From CBDDEC01 sp965198045 (GTDB lineage: Bacteria > Chloroflexota > Dehalococcoidia > UBA2979), in assembly GCA_965198045.1 (NCBI GenBank), contig CBDAOL010000007.1:170957-234956 (forward strand): a DNA stretch of 64,000 nt, read 5' to 3'. Below the pieces are notes generated by a model, which worked only from the letters and a program-made list of their open reading frames with translations, searched no databases and was not told the DNA's origin. Position numbers and translations under genes: made by a program. Numbering within the stretch: the stretch's first letter is position 1; every line of letters begins with the position of its first letter. Positions 43,683 through 53,331 of the stretch are shown here, in pieces.

Positions 43683-44741
43683 ATGACGATGACCACCATG
43701 ACAGATGCGACCACGCGCGTCACCGCCGGGGTCGACACGCACCGCGACCAGCACGTGGTCGCCGCGCTCGATGAGCGGGGCGGCGAGCTCGGGGTGCGGT
43801 CGTTCGCGACGACCACGGCCGGCTACCGACAGGCGCTCGCCTGGCTCCGCAGCCTTGGTCCGGTCGAGCGCATCGGCGTCGAAGGGACGGGCACCTACGG
43901 CGCTGGCCTGACCCGCTACCTGCTCGCCGAGGCGGTGGCGGTGGTGGAGGTGAATCGCCCCAACCGCCAGCTGCGACGCCGCCACGGTAAGTCCGACCCC
44001 GTCGACGCCATCGCCGCCGCTCGCGCTGCGCAGTCAGGGGAGGCCTCGGGTGAGGCGCAGACCCGCAGCGGTGCCGTGGAGGCGATCCGCGCGCTGCGCA
44101 CGGCTCGCCGCTCGGCCGGGCATGCACGCACGACGGCCCTCAACCAGATGCGCGCCCTGCTCGTGAGTGGACCGGACGACCTCCGGGCCGCACTGCGGGG
44201 CAGCACTGTGTTCGAGCTGGTGACGACCGCGGCCCGGCTGCGTCCGACTGACCCCACGACCGCCGTCGGCGCCACCAAGCTAGCCCTGCGTGAGCTGGCT
44301 CGGCGGGTGCAGCGCCTCGAGGCAGAGTGTCGCCGCCTCGACGCCGTGCTCGAGCAGCTGGTCGCCACCACCGCGCCCGCCCTCGTCGCCTGCTTCGGCG
44401 TGGGCACCGACACGGCCGGCGCTCTGCTCGTCTCCGCCGGCGACAACCCGCAACGCCTCCGCAGCGAGGCGGCATTCGCCCATCACTGCGGCGTCGCCCC
44501 GATCGACGCCTCGTCGGGGCTGACCATCCGCAAACGACTCAACCGCGGTGGCGACCGCACCGCGAATCAAGCGCTCTGGCGAATCGTCATGGTCCGCATG
44601 GTCCACGACCCCCGCACCCGCCGCTACGTCGAGCGGCGCACGCGCGAGGGCCGTTCCAAGCGCGAGATCATCCGCTCGCTCAAGCGCTACGTCGCACGGC
44701 AGCTCTATCGCCACCTCCCGCGACCCGAGTCGCTCGCTTGA
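43683..44741 (+). CDS. IS110-family transposase (DEDD)
   Basis: 352 residues from ATG 43683, GAAGGG upstream. N-terminal RuvC-like DEDD domain: Asp of AGVDTHRDQHVVAAL, Glu of GVEGTGTYGAGLTRYL, and Asp residues of KSDPVDAIAAARAA. C-terminal transposase_20 domain: LVACFGVGTDTAGALLVSAG, DNPQRLRSEAAFAHHCGVAP, IDASSGLTIRKRLNRGGDRT with the conserved Ser. Intact, so potentially active. Confidence 0.93.
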   Translation: MTMTTMTDATTRVTAGVDTHRDQHVVAALDERGGELGVRSFATTTAGYRQALAWLRSLGPVERIGVEGTGTYGAGLTRYLLAEAVAVVEVNRPNRQLRRRHGKSDPVDAIAAARAAQSGEASGEAQTRSGAVEAIRALRTARRSAGHARTTALNQMRALLVSGPDDLRAALRGSTVFELVTTAARLRPTDPTTAVGATKLALRELARRVQRLEAECRRLDAVLEQLVATTAPALVACFGVGTDTAGALLVSAGDNPQRLRSEAAFAHHCGVAPIDASSGLTIRKRLNRGGDRTANQALWRIVMVRMVHDPRTRRYVERRTREGRSKREIIRSLKRYVARQLYRHLPRPESLA

Positions 44742-44816
44742 CAGGCGATAGGAGCATCAGAATCGCGCCTGACCCATGTCTGATCCTCGACGCACGCGTG
44801 TCGCTGCTGGTGCTGC

Positions 44817-45914
44817 TCAGGGGGCGATCAGCTCGGCCGGGCGGCGCGAGGCGAAGTAGGGCATCACCAGCTCCCCGAACCGCGTGGCCTCCTCCGCGTG
44901 TGGGTTGCCGGAGAGGCAGAATTCAGTGCAGCCGATCGCGATGAACTGATCCAGCGCCTCCGCCACCTGCTGCGGGTTGCCCACGATGGCCACGCCCGCG
45001 CCCGGTCGCACGGTGCTCAGCCCGCTCCAGAGGTGGGGCGCCACGCGGAAGTCCTCCAGCTTCGTGAGCTCCCACATACGATCATTCGCCTCAGACTGCT
45101 CCCACAGAAGCTCGCGGCGCCTGCGCGCCTCGTCGGTGGCGTTGGCGATCAACGCGTCTGCGGCCGCCCACGCATCGTCCTCGTACTCGCGCACGACGAT
45201 TTGCAGCCGCATCCCGAAGCGCAGCTCGTCGGTGCGCCCGTAGGCGGCGGCGCGTCCACGAATCTCTTCGATCTTCTCCGCCGTCTTCTCGATCGTGTCG
45301 CCCCAGAAGAGGTAGACGTTAGCGTGCTTCGCGCCCAGGTCGCGCGCCGCTTCGGACTCGCCGCCGATGTAAAACGGGGGGTGGGGCTGTTGGTAAGGGC
45401 GCGGCAGCACGGTCGCGCCTTCGAGGTCGAAGTGCGGCCCGTGGTGCGTCACGGGCTCGGCCTCCGTCCAGACGCGCGTCATGATCGTGACGGACTCGTC
45501 CATGACCGCATAGCGCTCGTCGTGGTCGTAGGTGATGCCCTCTGCTGCCTGCTTCGCACCGCCGGGGCCAGCGATCAGATTGATGTAGACGCGCCCGGCC
45601 GTGAGCTGGTCAAAGGTCGTCACCATCTTCGCCGTCATCGTGGGGAGGATGTAGCCCGGGCGCGCGGCCACGAGGAGCTTCAACCGATTTGTGCGCGCGG
45701 CGATCATCGAGCAGACGATCCACGCATCCCAGCAGCCCGCCTCCACTGGCACGAGCGCGAACTCGAAGCCCGCATCCTCGGCGGCCTGCGCGACGTCCAT
45801 AGAGAGGTCTATGCCGGGCGGGATCTGACCCTCCCGATCCCCGTAACCGCGACCGTCGCCGGCCGTGGGGATGAACCAGCCAAAGTGGATCGCCTCGCCA
45901 GCCGTGGGTGCCAT
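44817..45914 (-). CDS. LLM-class flavin-dependent monooxygenase (SsuD-like)
   Basis: 365 residues from ATG 45914. HFGWFIPTAGDGRGYGDREG, VAQAAEDAGFEFALVPVEAG, ARPGYILPTMTAKMVTTFDQ, INLIAGPGGAKQAAEGITYD and PFYIGGESEAARDLGAKHAN are typical of alkanesulfonate-monooxygenase-like enzymes using reduced FMN. Such enzymes release sulfite from sulfonates; other substrates are possible. Divergent from a broken SDR gene with 170 bp between. Complete. Confidence 0.87.
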   Translation of the reverse strand: MAPTAGEAIHFGWFIPTAGDGRGYGDREGQIPPGIDLSMDVAQAAEDAGFEFALVPVEAGCWDAWIVCSMIAARTNRLKLLVAARPGYILPTMTAKMVTTFDQLTAGRVYINLIAGPGGAKQAAEGITYDHDERYAVMDESVTIMTRVWTEAEPVTHHGPHFDLEGATVLPRPYQQPHPPFYIGGESEAARDLGAKHANVYLFWGDTIEKTAEKIEEIRGRAAAYGRTDELRFGMRLQIVVREYEDDAWAAADALIANATDEARRRRELLWEQSEANDRMWELTKLEDFRVAPHLWSGLSTVRPGAGVAIVGNPQQVAEALDQFIAIGCTEFCLSGNPHAEEATRFGELVMPYFASRRPAELIAP

Positions 45915-46084
45915 CGAAGGGCTCCTCTTGCTCGTGCTGGACACAGTATGGCGCGTTTGGCCGCGCAGCGGCGGCGGCGGCATCGCGCCAGCGGTGAGTC
46001 GTCCTCGGGCAGGCCCCACGTCTGACCCGGCCGGCGATTAGGCTGCGCGGTGCATAGCAGCTCGCACGTTCAGGGAGGATCACC

Positions 46085-46887
46085 GTGACGGACAGGCTCG
46101 AGGGCAAAGTTGCGATCATCACCGGCGGCAACAGCGGGATCGGCGAGGGCACGGCCCACCTCTTTGCCCGCGAGGGGGCGAAGGTTGTCATCATGGCCCG
46201 CCGCGAGGAGCAGGGCCGAGCCGTGGAAGCCGCCATCCGGAACACTGGGGGTGAGGCGACCTTCCTGGTCTGTGACGTCGCCGAAGAGGCCTCTATTGAC
46301 TCGGCGGTCGAACAGGCCGCGGCGATGTATGGCGCGATCGACGTCCTCTTCAACAACGCGGGCGGCGGCGGCCCCGGCAACTTCCCCGATGAGACGCGCG
46401 AGGCCTTCGAGCGTGTCGTCCAGGTCAATCTGACCGGCACCTTCAGCATGAGCCGCGCCGTTTGGCCACACCTTGTGAACGCCGGCGGAGGGGCCGTGAT
46501 CAACATGTCTTCACTGGCGGCCCAGCGGGGGTTCAGCCCTCGGATGCAAGACGAGTTCGGCGCGACCGCATCGGCGTACTACGCCGCGAAGGCGGGTGTC
46601 GATGCGCTCACGCGCTACATGGCGGGCGTCGGTGGCCACCACAGCATCCGGGTCAACGGTGTGCGCCCCGGTCAGATCATGACGCCCGGTGCGACGCGCG
46701 GCACCATCAACGATCCCGACGCGGACACCACATCTTCGAGAAGATGTTCGACTTCGCCCAGATCGTGAAGGGCCCTGGCTACGTGGAGGATGTGGCCAAC
46801 CTCGTGCTCTTCCTCGCCAGCGACGAATCGCGCTCCATCACCGGCGAGATGATCAACGTCGATGGAGGCGTGGCGGCGAAGATCTAG
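46085..46887 (+). pseudogene. Short-chain dehydrogenase/reductase with one frameshift
   Basis: GTG 46085 preceded by GGAGGATCACC. NAD(P) site ITGGNSGIGEG, NNAGGGGPGN, catalytic Ser region VINMSSLAAQRG and YYAAKAGVDALTRY (Tyr-x-x-x-Lys) are intact. At about 46733 one base is missing in GACGCGGACACCACATC. The true ending FEKMFDFAQIVKGPGYVEDV then ANLVLFLASDESRSITGEMI and NVDGG is in another frame up to TAG 46887. All active-site residues precede the break, but the C-terminal substrate and dimer region would be lost. Confidence 0.8.
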
Positions 46888-47197
46888 AGCGCGCCTCCCA
46901 GCCGGATCGACGCGTGAGCGCCGCCCTGCGAGCTACGACTTGTTCTCGATGCTCTAGGTAGCACTGGCGCGCGGGACGGCTATCGCCACGTCGGCACAGC
47001 ACCGAGGTGATCGGAACATCACGCTGAGCGGCGCGGCGGTCTACGAGGTGCTGATCCGCCCCAGATTCTCAGCGCGGACGACCGACGAGGCCAGTCGTTC
47101 GCGGTGACCGCCCGCCGCTGGTCGTTCTCACGGTGAGGCGCGCCCGTGGGCGTTGCTAGACTGCGCTCGCAACGTGGGAAGCGCGGGAGCGAGCGTA
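46888..47197. other. Intergenic region before the carboxyltransferase gene
   Basis: No gene seen; a few protein-like residues near 47030 cannot be assigned. Confidence 0.4.
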
Positions 47198-48766
47198 ATG
47201 ACCTGGCAACCTGAACTCGACGAAGTCGAACGCCGCAAGCAGATGGCCTACGAGATGGGCGGCGAGGAGCGGATCCGAGATCAGCACGACCGCGGGAAGC
47301 TCACCGTCCGCGAGCGGATCGACGCTTTGATCGACCCGGGGAGCCTTCGCGAGCGGAACATCCTGCAGGGCGCGGTGGCGTACGACGGCGACGTGCTCAC
47401 CGAGTTCGTGCCGCGCCGCCGGGTGTTCGGGCTGGCGAGGCTCGACGGCCGAGAAGTGATCATCAGTGCGGACGACTACACCGCGCGCGCGGCCAGCGGC
47501 AGCGCCGGCGTGGTGCGCGACAGCAGTCCGGCAAACCTGCGCTACAACACCCCGGACCACATGGCGCTCGAGACGAAGCTGCCGCTCGTGCGCCTCGTCG
47601 ACGGCTTCGGTGCCGACGTCCGGCTCACGCAGGCGAGCGGCGCGACGGACATCCCCAACATGTCCTGGGACACGATCACGGCGATGCTGCAGGAGCTCCC
47701 GCTGGTCGCGGTCGGGCTCGGATCGATCGCCGGGGCGCCGGCCGCGCTGATGGCGGGCAATCACTTCGCGGTCATGGTGAAGGACATTACCCAGGTCTTC
47801 GCCGCCGGTCCGCCGGTCGTGAAGCGATCGCTTGGCCTCGACATCCATAAGGAGGACCTGGGCGGCTCCCGTATCCATGCGCGCGGCAGTGGCGTCGTCG
47901 ACAACGAGGCCGAGGACGAGGCGGACGCGTTCGCGCAGGTCCGCCGCTTCCTCTCTTACTTGCCATCGAACGTCTACCAGCTCCCGCCGGTGGTCGAGAC
48001 CGACGATCCACCGGACCGCCGCGACGAGGAGCTGCTCTCGTTGATCCCCCGCGAGCGCATGAAGCCGTACGACTCGCGCCGTCTGATCGAACTGGTGGTC
48101 GACCGCGACTCGACGTTCGAGCTCGGGCGCTACTATGGACAGTCGCAGATCACCATATTCGCGCGGCTCAACGGCCGGCCGATCGGCGCGCTCGGGAACG
48201 ATCCGCGGTTCTTCGGGGGCGGCATGGAGGCGACCGCGGCGCAGAAGCTGGAGAAGTTCGTCGACCTCTGCGACACGTTTCATCTCCCGATCGTCAACTT
48301 CGCGGACCAGCCCGGCTTCGTGGTGGGGCCGGCCGCCGAGTCCGCCGGCACGCTGAAGCAGGGCGCCCGTGCGCTGACTGCAATTGAGGCGGCGACGGTG
48401 CCCTGGGCGACGGTGATAGTGCGCCGCCTCTATGGCGTCGCCGGACAGTCGCACCAGGCGCACACGCGCTGGGTCTACCGCGTCGCCTGGCCCTCGGCCG
48501 AGTGGGACTCGATCCCGATCGAGGGCGGCGTCGCCGCCGCCTACCGCCGGGAGATCGAGTCGCAGGACAACCCGGAGCAGTACCGCCGCGAGCTCGAGGC
48601 GAAGCTGTTGCGGGCGCGCTCGATCTTCCCGACCGCAGAGATCGGCGGCGTCGAGGAGATCATCGATCCGCGCGACACGCGCCGCCTCCTTGGCGAGTGG
48701 CTCGACGTGATGTGGCGCAAGCTGCCCGATGATCTCGGGAAGAAAGCGCGGGGGATGCGCCCGTAG
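47198..48766 (+). CDS. Acyl-CoA carboxylase carboxyltransferase (beta) subunit
   Basis: 522 residues from ATG 47198, the usual length. N-terminal carboxyltransferase half: QMAYEMGGEERIRDQHDRGK, LTVRERIDALIDPGSLRERN, VKDITQVFAAGPPVVKRSLG. C-terminal half: PYDSRRLIELVVDRDSTFEL, IGALGNDPRFFGGGMEATAA, NFADQPGFVVGPAAESAGTL, AATVPWATVIVRRLYGVAGQ. It transfers CO2 from biotin to an acyl-CoA (propionyl-CoA-type). The biotin carboxylase and biotin carrier subunits are not in this window. The long opposite-strand frame is an artefact of codon bias. Confidence 0.9.
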   Translation: MTWQPELDEVERRKQMAYEMGGEERIRDQHDRGKLTVRERIDALIDPGSLRERNILQGAVAYDGDVLTEFVPRRRVFGLARLDGREVIISADDYTARAASGSAGVVRDSSPANLRYNTPDHMALETKLPLVRLVDGFGADVRLTQASGATDIPNMSWDTITAMLQELPLVAVGLGSIAGAPAALMAGNHFAVMVKDITQVFAAGPPVVKRSLGLDIHKEDLGGSRIHARGSGVVDNEAEDEADAFAQVRRFLSYLPSNVYQLPPVVETDDPPDRRDEELLSLIPRERMKPYDSRRLIELVVDRDSTFELGRYYGQSQITIFARLNGRPIGALGNDPRFFGGGMEATAAQKLEKFVDLCDTFHLPIVNFADQPGFVVGPAAESAGTLKQGARALTAIEAATVPWATVIVRRLYGVAGQSHQAHTRWVYRVAWPSAEWDSIPIEGGVAAAYRREIESQDNPEQYRRELEAKLLRARSIFPTAEIGGVEEIIDPRDTRRLLGEWLDVMWRKLPDDLGKKARGMRP

Positions 48767-48807
48767 CGCGACCGGCGGACAAGACAGAGGAAGTGGTGCA
48801 GTCCGGC

Positions 48808-49119
48808 TTAGGTCGCTTCGAAGTAGAGGTGGTAGTCGCTTGAGCAGCCCGGGTTGAACGCGGCACCGCATACCGGGCACCGCGAGTCACAGGTCAGGTA
48901 GTCCCGGATACTGAGGATTTGGCCGCAAGCGCCGCAGAGGACAGCTCCCGAGTCGCGCTCCTCTAGGGTCCAAACCTGAGCGGGGTGATCCGCCAGCGCC
49001 GCGTGACATTCGTAGCACGGGAACCACTTCCCACAGCACTTCATGCGCAGCGCGATGATGTCGGCTGGCCCGTGCCAGTGGTCGCACCGGGCTTCCGCGT
49101 CGACCGTAACACCGCGCAC
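48808..49119 (-). CDS. CHY-type zinc finger protein
   Basis: 103 residues from GTG 49119. RCDHWHGPADIIALRMKCCG then KWFPCYECHAALADHPAQVW reproduces the CHY zinc-finger pattern (C.Hw......aikf.CCgk..pCy.CH.e..dH). CGACGQILSIRDYLTCDSRC and CPVCGAAFNPGC add further ligands; the protein ends HLYFEAT. Members bind several zinc ions; the bacterial role is unclear. A longer upstream frame is open but not homologous. Confidence 0.8.
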   Translation of the reverse strand: MRGVTVDAEARCDHWHGPADIIALRMKCCGKWFPCYECHAALADHPAQVWTLEERDSGAVLCGACGQILSIRDYLTCDSRCPVCGAAFNPGCSSDYHLYFEAT

Positions 49120-50278
49120 CGATTGGCCGTGGATCTCGCGTACGGGAGGGGCTCGACTTGCCCATTGCCTGCCTCCGAATCCGGGTGGACGACGACAGCG
49201 GGTTGCCCTCTCCAGGATCGCCGCGCGAAGGATAGCTTGCAAGTCCCGGAGGTCCCCACCCGTCGCTCAAAGGCCAACCCCCACTCTTCATTCGGTGGCC
49301 TTCACCCCGGGGCCCTTGCAACGACCTAGCGTTGCTGTGGATGCCGTGCTCGGCGGCGGGGTCAAGGTTGCGAACCTGACGATGCTCAGGAGTGAGCTTT
49401 GTTCGGACAGAAATCTGCAGACCTCGCTATTGACGACGCGGTATCGAGAGCCTGGTGGCCAGCCCAAGGCTCTCCCGCGTCCACCCAAAGACGCTTGGCA
49501 CACCCCGAGGCCGAAGGCCCGAGCGGCAGCAGGCGCTCTACTGTGCGCTTCGTGAGCATCGCGTGTGACACGCTCCGACTAGAACACGCTGGGTCGTCGA
49601 CCCGGCGTTCATCTAGCGTGCAAGTCAGCCCCAGCAAGTGTGAGTCCGGGTGATGGATGGAGCGAGTCCGAATGACCGAATTCACTCGGGCGGACGGGGT
49701 GTTGTTAGCAGTGCTTGCTACGAGTTTCGTCCTACTCCTGCTGCTGATTTCGGAACTGAGCGAGAGAGTTCGCATCCAGTCGAGAGGCCAAGCTGGACGG
49801 GGGCTCCCGGGACGCGCGAGGGGCCTCGGGGTCTCCAGTGCACCCTGTGCGGTCCACTGCGGCGGCAGCTATCGGTCAGCGAGGCTCGGGCATCGGCCCA
49901 GGCGTTGCGGTGCTGAGCAACGCCGGAGTAGCCCGAAGTGGCCAGCATCCGGCGGACAGACCTCACCAACCGGTACGTCGTGAGTGCGCACGACTTCAGG
50001 CGCGGACGCACCTCGACGCCACCAGCGCAACCGTGGGTTCAACTGTCACCACGGTCGGTCGAGCTGATCGTCGAACCACAGCTCGTGTCGCACTGACTCG
50101 ATAGCCCGCGCAGCTCGCCTCAGACGACCTGGCGGACAACCGTGGCTTTCGCGGCGTCTCGACGGCCACGGCTCAGCGAGCGGCTGCGGTCACTCCGCTG
50201 TCGCGGTGTCCCTGTACCCTGGCAGCGAGCGCCACACCCTGCACGCGTTATTCCCAGCGCTAGCGGCAACGACCCCGG
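49120..50278. other. Long region without convincing genes
   Basis: About 1.16 kb with lower coding character. The only protein-like piece is a plus-strand frame from ATG 49657 with one membrane helix (GVLLAVLATSFVLLLLLISE) that soon turns to noise. Probably decayed DNA. Confidence 0.45.
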
Positions 50279-50450
50279 CTAACCCCGGACCGCAATCATG
50301 TTCGATGCGCCGAGAATTTTGAACCACCCCGGTCCCAAGATGTTCTCGCACTTAAGCACGACATCGACACCCAAGCGTTCCGCCAGGGTGATGCCGGGCC
50401 AGAGCGGCGGGTTGCGAACGATCCCTTTACACGGGGGAGGCGGTTCGTAT
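50279..50450 (-). pseudogene. Threonine dehydratase-like PLP enzyme, N-terminal fragment
   Basis: GIVRNPPLWPGITLAERLGV then DVVLKCENILGPGWFKILGA and SNMIAVRG match the start of fold-II PLP enzymes (TPL...LSe.lGa.v.lKcENlq..GsFKiRGA.N.ia), including the PLP-binding Lys. It ends at TAG 50279 only 14 residues later, and no N-terminal start is visible. Too short to be functional. Confidence 0.6.
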
Positions 50451-50497
50451 CCACCAGTCCGTCTTCAACCGCCGTGACTCGTGTCGCGCGCGGCCGA

Positions 50498-50878
50498 TCA
50501 GTCGCGAGCCACGCCCGATCCGTGTTCGCCGTCCGGGATGAAGTAGGGGTGCGCCAATGCCTCGTGCGGCCAGAGGAACTCGAAGCCCGCATCGAGCGCG
50601 TACTTCCGGTCCAGGTCCTCGCGATCGCCGATGTGGTAGTAGACATCGGCTGCGAACCGCGCCTTAACGTCCGGCAGCATCTGCTTTGAGACCGCGAAGT
50701 CGACGCTGATGTCGTGCTGCTCCCAGATCGCACGCTGGCCGCTGATGGTGCGGTCGGAGCAGCTGCCGATCAGGAAGCCCTTCTGCTGCACGAGGCGCAC
50801 CATGTCCATCGTGAGCACGCCCGGCGGGTCGCCGATCTCAAGCGTGCCATCGATGTCGAAGCTGATCAGGACCAACAC
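50498..50878 (-). CDS. HAD-like small hydrolase
   Basis: 126 residues from GTG 50878, with GGGAGAGGAACGCAC before it. VLVLISFDIDGTLEIGDPPG is HAD motif I with both Asp residues. FLIGSCSDRTISGQRAIWEQ holds the motif II Ser, DFAVSKQML a candidate Lys, and YYHIGDREDLDRKYALDAGF is motif IV. There is no cap domain, so it may act on protein-sized or exposed phosphates. The last 20 residues recur as a relic at 63782-63846. It precedes nothing on its strand and follows the thiolase operon end-to-end. Confidence 0.7.
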   Translation of the reverse strand: MLVLISFDIDGTLEIGDPPGVLTMDMVRLVQQKGFLIGSCSDRTISGQRAIWEQHDISVDFAVSKQMLPDVKARFAADVYYHIGDREDLDRKYALDAGFEFLWPHEALAHPYFIPDGEHGSGVARD

Positions 50879-50937
50879 GTGCGTTCCTCTCCCGGGCGGG
50901 CACCTGGCGGCGCCGCCTCTGCGGATGCCCGCTAGCG

Positions 50938-52260
50938 TTAATTTGGGGTGGCGCTCCACACTGTGAAGTTGCCGCCGAGGGGCATGGGGCCGCCGGAGAC
51001 GGCGACCTCGGGCTTCACGCCCGTGACCTGGCGGTCGCCTGCGCGGCCCTGCAGCTGCTGGATGCAGTCGGTATGCAGCCACACGCGACTGCGCCCGCTG
51101 CCGATGTTGCCGCCGCTGGGCGAAACCGGATTCGGACCCTCGATGCTGATGTCCGTCTGGTAGAAGTCCAGCGCGTCGCCGAACTTGATCCCGCGGAAGC
51201 CGAGGCCCTCGAGGTGGAACTGGTGGAAGAGCGAGAAGCCGTCGTACATGTTCTCGAACGACAGATCATCTGCGGTGATCCCCGCCCCCTCGTACAGCTT
51301 CCGCGCCGTGCGCGCGGTGTCCTCCTCGACCTCGTCGAGGGTGGGCGTGAGGCTGCGCGGCAGGGTGTTGCTGGAGGCATGGTTGAGGATGTAGACCGGC
51401 TTCTGTCGCATGTCCTGGGCGCGGGCCGCGGCTGTAAAGAGATAGGCCCCCGACATCATGATCGGGATGTCATTGTCGAAAAGGCTCGCTGGCTTGGCGA
51501 TCCAGCGCGCGGCCAGGTAGTCCTCGCGTGCCAGCTCCTCGGGCCGATGCTGCGCCCAGTACCCCTCCGGGAACATCAGCCCGTTCCGGCGCGAGTTCTC
51601 CATGAAGGGGGCCATCATGTCGTGCGTCTTGCCGTACTTGCGGCAGTACTCCGCGAACTGGAGCGCGGTACCGTAGCTGGCGGGCGTCCCCCAGAGCCGG
51701 CTGATCGCGGCTGAACCGGGCAGCGTGTCCTCGGCGTTGGCGCCGCCCTGATAATAGCGGCCCTCGAAGTTATGCCAGCTCTTGACCACAAGGCAGGTGT
51801 GGGTGAGACCGTCACCCACCGCTTGCGCCGTGACGTTGAGCGCGTTCGACATGCAGCCGGGGCCGTACATCGTGAACTGGATGTTCGTCAGTTCAGGCAT
51901 GTTCGCTAGCAGCCACTCCGTGCTCAGCTTCGCGATGCCATCGAGCGGATCGCTGCTGGGATTGAAGGCGTCGACCACGTCCATGGGGACGGGCTTCCCC
52001 TCCTCCCAGTGGGCGCCAGTGGTGGTGGTCGGGACCACGACCAGGCCATCGACCTGATCCGGCAACACGCCGGCGTCCTCCATCGCCCGCCGTAGCGCCA
52101 GGATCGTGAGCGCCCCCACGGAAGTCTCGGCGCGCCCGTCCCAGCGCCGCGTCGTCGGCGCGTGGCCGACGCCGACGGCCGCGACCTTCCCACGGTGTTC
52201 CCATAGGCCAAGGCCCTCATCGTTGCGATACATTGAAACTGGAGCGTTCTCTGTCATCAT
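50938..52260 (-). CDS. SCPx/thiolase-like acyl-CoA acyltransferase with retained Cys
   Basis: 440 residues from ATG 52260. VAAVGVGHAPTTRRWDGRAE, LRRAMEDAGVLPDQVDGLVV, the nucleophile region MYGPGCMSNALNVTAQAVGD (Cys kept), YDGFSLFHQFHLEGLGF and VSPSGGNIGSGRSRVWLHTD. It follows a DUF35 gene by 43 bp, so the two form an operon and probably a complex. Compared with the 40772 protein it keeps the Cys and is longer, so thiolysis remains possible. Confidence 0.82.
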   Translation of the reverse strand: MMTENAPVSMYRNDEGLGLWEHRGKVAAVGVGHAPTTRRWDGRAETSVGALTILALRRAMEDAGVLPDQVDGLVVVPTTTTGAHWEEGKPVPMDVVDAFNPSSDPLDGIAKLSTEWLLANMPELTNIQFTMYGPGCMSNALNVTAQAVGDGLTHTCLVVKSWHNFEGRYYQGGANAEDTLPGSAAISRLWGTPASYGTALQFAEYCRKYGKTHDMMAPFMENSRRNGLMFPEGYWAQHRPEELAREDYLAARWIAKPASLFDNDIPIMMSGAYLFTAAARAQDMRQKPVYILNHASSNTLPRSLTPTLDEVEEDTARTARKLYEGAGITADDLSFENMYDGFSLFHQFHLEGLGFRGIKFGDALDFYQTDISIEGPNPVSPSGGNIGSGRSRVWLHTDCIQQLQGRAGDRQVTGVKPEVAVSGGPMPLGGNFTVWSATPN

Positions 52261-52303
52261 CGTTCATCCCTGGAAGCTGTGCGAATAGATGGAGGCGCGG
52301 ACG

Positions 52304-52714
52304 TCAACCGACGACCCGCCACTCGGGGACCTTTTGGCCGTTCGCCGTCTCCTCGAACATGACCTCCACGATGGCGCCGACCGGGACCTCGTCCGCGGGT
52401 AACCCGGGGAGGTGCGAATACATCTGGATGCCCGGATCGTCTTCGAGCATGATCACCGCCACGTTGAACGGCTGATCCTCCTGGAGCAGTCGCACCGGGC
52501 AATCGTGGACGACCCCGTAGTTGTAGATCGTGCCTCGCCCGCCCATCTGCTTCCACTCGAGGTGCTCGCTCGACCCGCACGCCCCGCAGGCGGGCGCCGG
52601 GGGGTGCTGCAGCCTGCTACAGGCGTTGCAGTGTTGGATCACGAGCCGCTCTTCGTTCGCGGCGTCCCAGAACGGCTTGGTGAACTCGTCGGGTACAACA
52701 CCCTGCTTGGTCAT
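52304..52714 (-). CDS. DUF35 OB-fold zinc-ribbon protein, second copy
   Basis: 136 residues from ATG 52714. EFTKPFWDAANEERLVIQHC, zinc ribbon CNAC...CGAC, OB-fold GRGTIYNYGVVHDCPVRLLQ and VAVIMLEDDPGIQMYSHLPG, ending VPEWRVVG. First gene of the thiolase-like operon. Only modestly similar to the protein at 41977, so the two pairs are old paralogues. Confidence 0.88.
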   Translation of the reverse strand: MTKQGVVPDEFTKPFWDAANEERLVIQHCNACSRLQHPPAPACGACGSSEHLEWKQMGGRGTIYNYGVVHDCPVRLLQEDQPFNVAVIMLEDDPGIQMYSHLPGLPADEVPVGAIVEVMFEETANGQKVPEWRVVG

Positions 52715-52805
52715 GGCTCCTTCTATCCGCGCATCCGAAAGGCTGCCGGCCCCACGCGGAGCTGGCCCTCACCGCTGCGCCTCGCGAGCTACCGTAAGGC
52801 CTCGC

Positions 52806-53331
52806 GCAACGACACCAACGTCGGTCGCGTGGAAACAGCACACGCCGCCCGAACCCGCAGACCCAATCGCTGACACTCGGCTTACATCGGCGCTGGATGA
52901 TGACACCTTTCGCTTTCCGAGCGCCAAGTCTCGCGTGACCTGTGACGCAGATGTCATCATCTAGCTCGAATGTCGGCGCAACGACACCAACGTCGGTCGC
53001 GTGGAAACAGCACACGTCCGCCGAGCTACCCGCAGACCCAGATCGCTGGAGGACGGCCGCTTACATCGGCGCTGGATCCGCTCGACTTCACCTGGGTGCG
53101 GGCGGGGCCGTGGGCGACGCGCTGGTTGGCGCTGCTCGGCGCCGAGGTACTCAAGGTCGAGTGGCCCGACCCCCGCCTGGGTGCCTTCACGGGCCGCCTG
53201 CCGCTGGCCCGGCCCGGGACCACGCCCGAGGGCATCACGCCCGGGATCAACTCGAACGGCCACTTCAGCGATCAGAACGCTCATAATGACACCTTTCGCT
53301 TTCCGAGCGCCAAGTCTCGCGTGACCTGTGA
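52806..53331. repeat. Interleaved direct repeats in and before a broken CaiB gene
   Basis: Three segments occur twice: ACGACACCAACGTCGGTCGC with its GTGGAAACAGCACACG continuation (from 52808 and 52979), GCTTACATCGGCGCTGGAT (52882 and 53061), and TGACACCTTTCGCTTTCCGA with GCGCCAAGTCTCGCGTGACC (52900 and 53288). In the first set the second and third segments touch; in the second set about 210 bp of CaiB coding sequence lies between them. Confidence 0.75.

Larger units (their letters stand above)
43300..44770 (+). mobile_element. IS110-family insertion sequence (ends approximate)
   Basis: Contains one IS110 transposase gene with a long non-coding left flank (about 43303-43682), as usual for this family, and a short right flank. 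The motif ATAGGAGC occurs on both sides (near 43600 and 44749). IS110 elements lack inverted repeats and target duplications, so exact ends cannot be set here. Confidence 0.65.

Noticed and set aside
47156..48880. Very long open frame opposite the carboxyltransferase gene
   Set aside because: Arg/His/Pro-rich with no domain; an antisense artefact of GC-rich codons.
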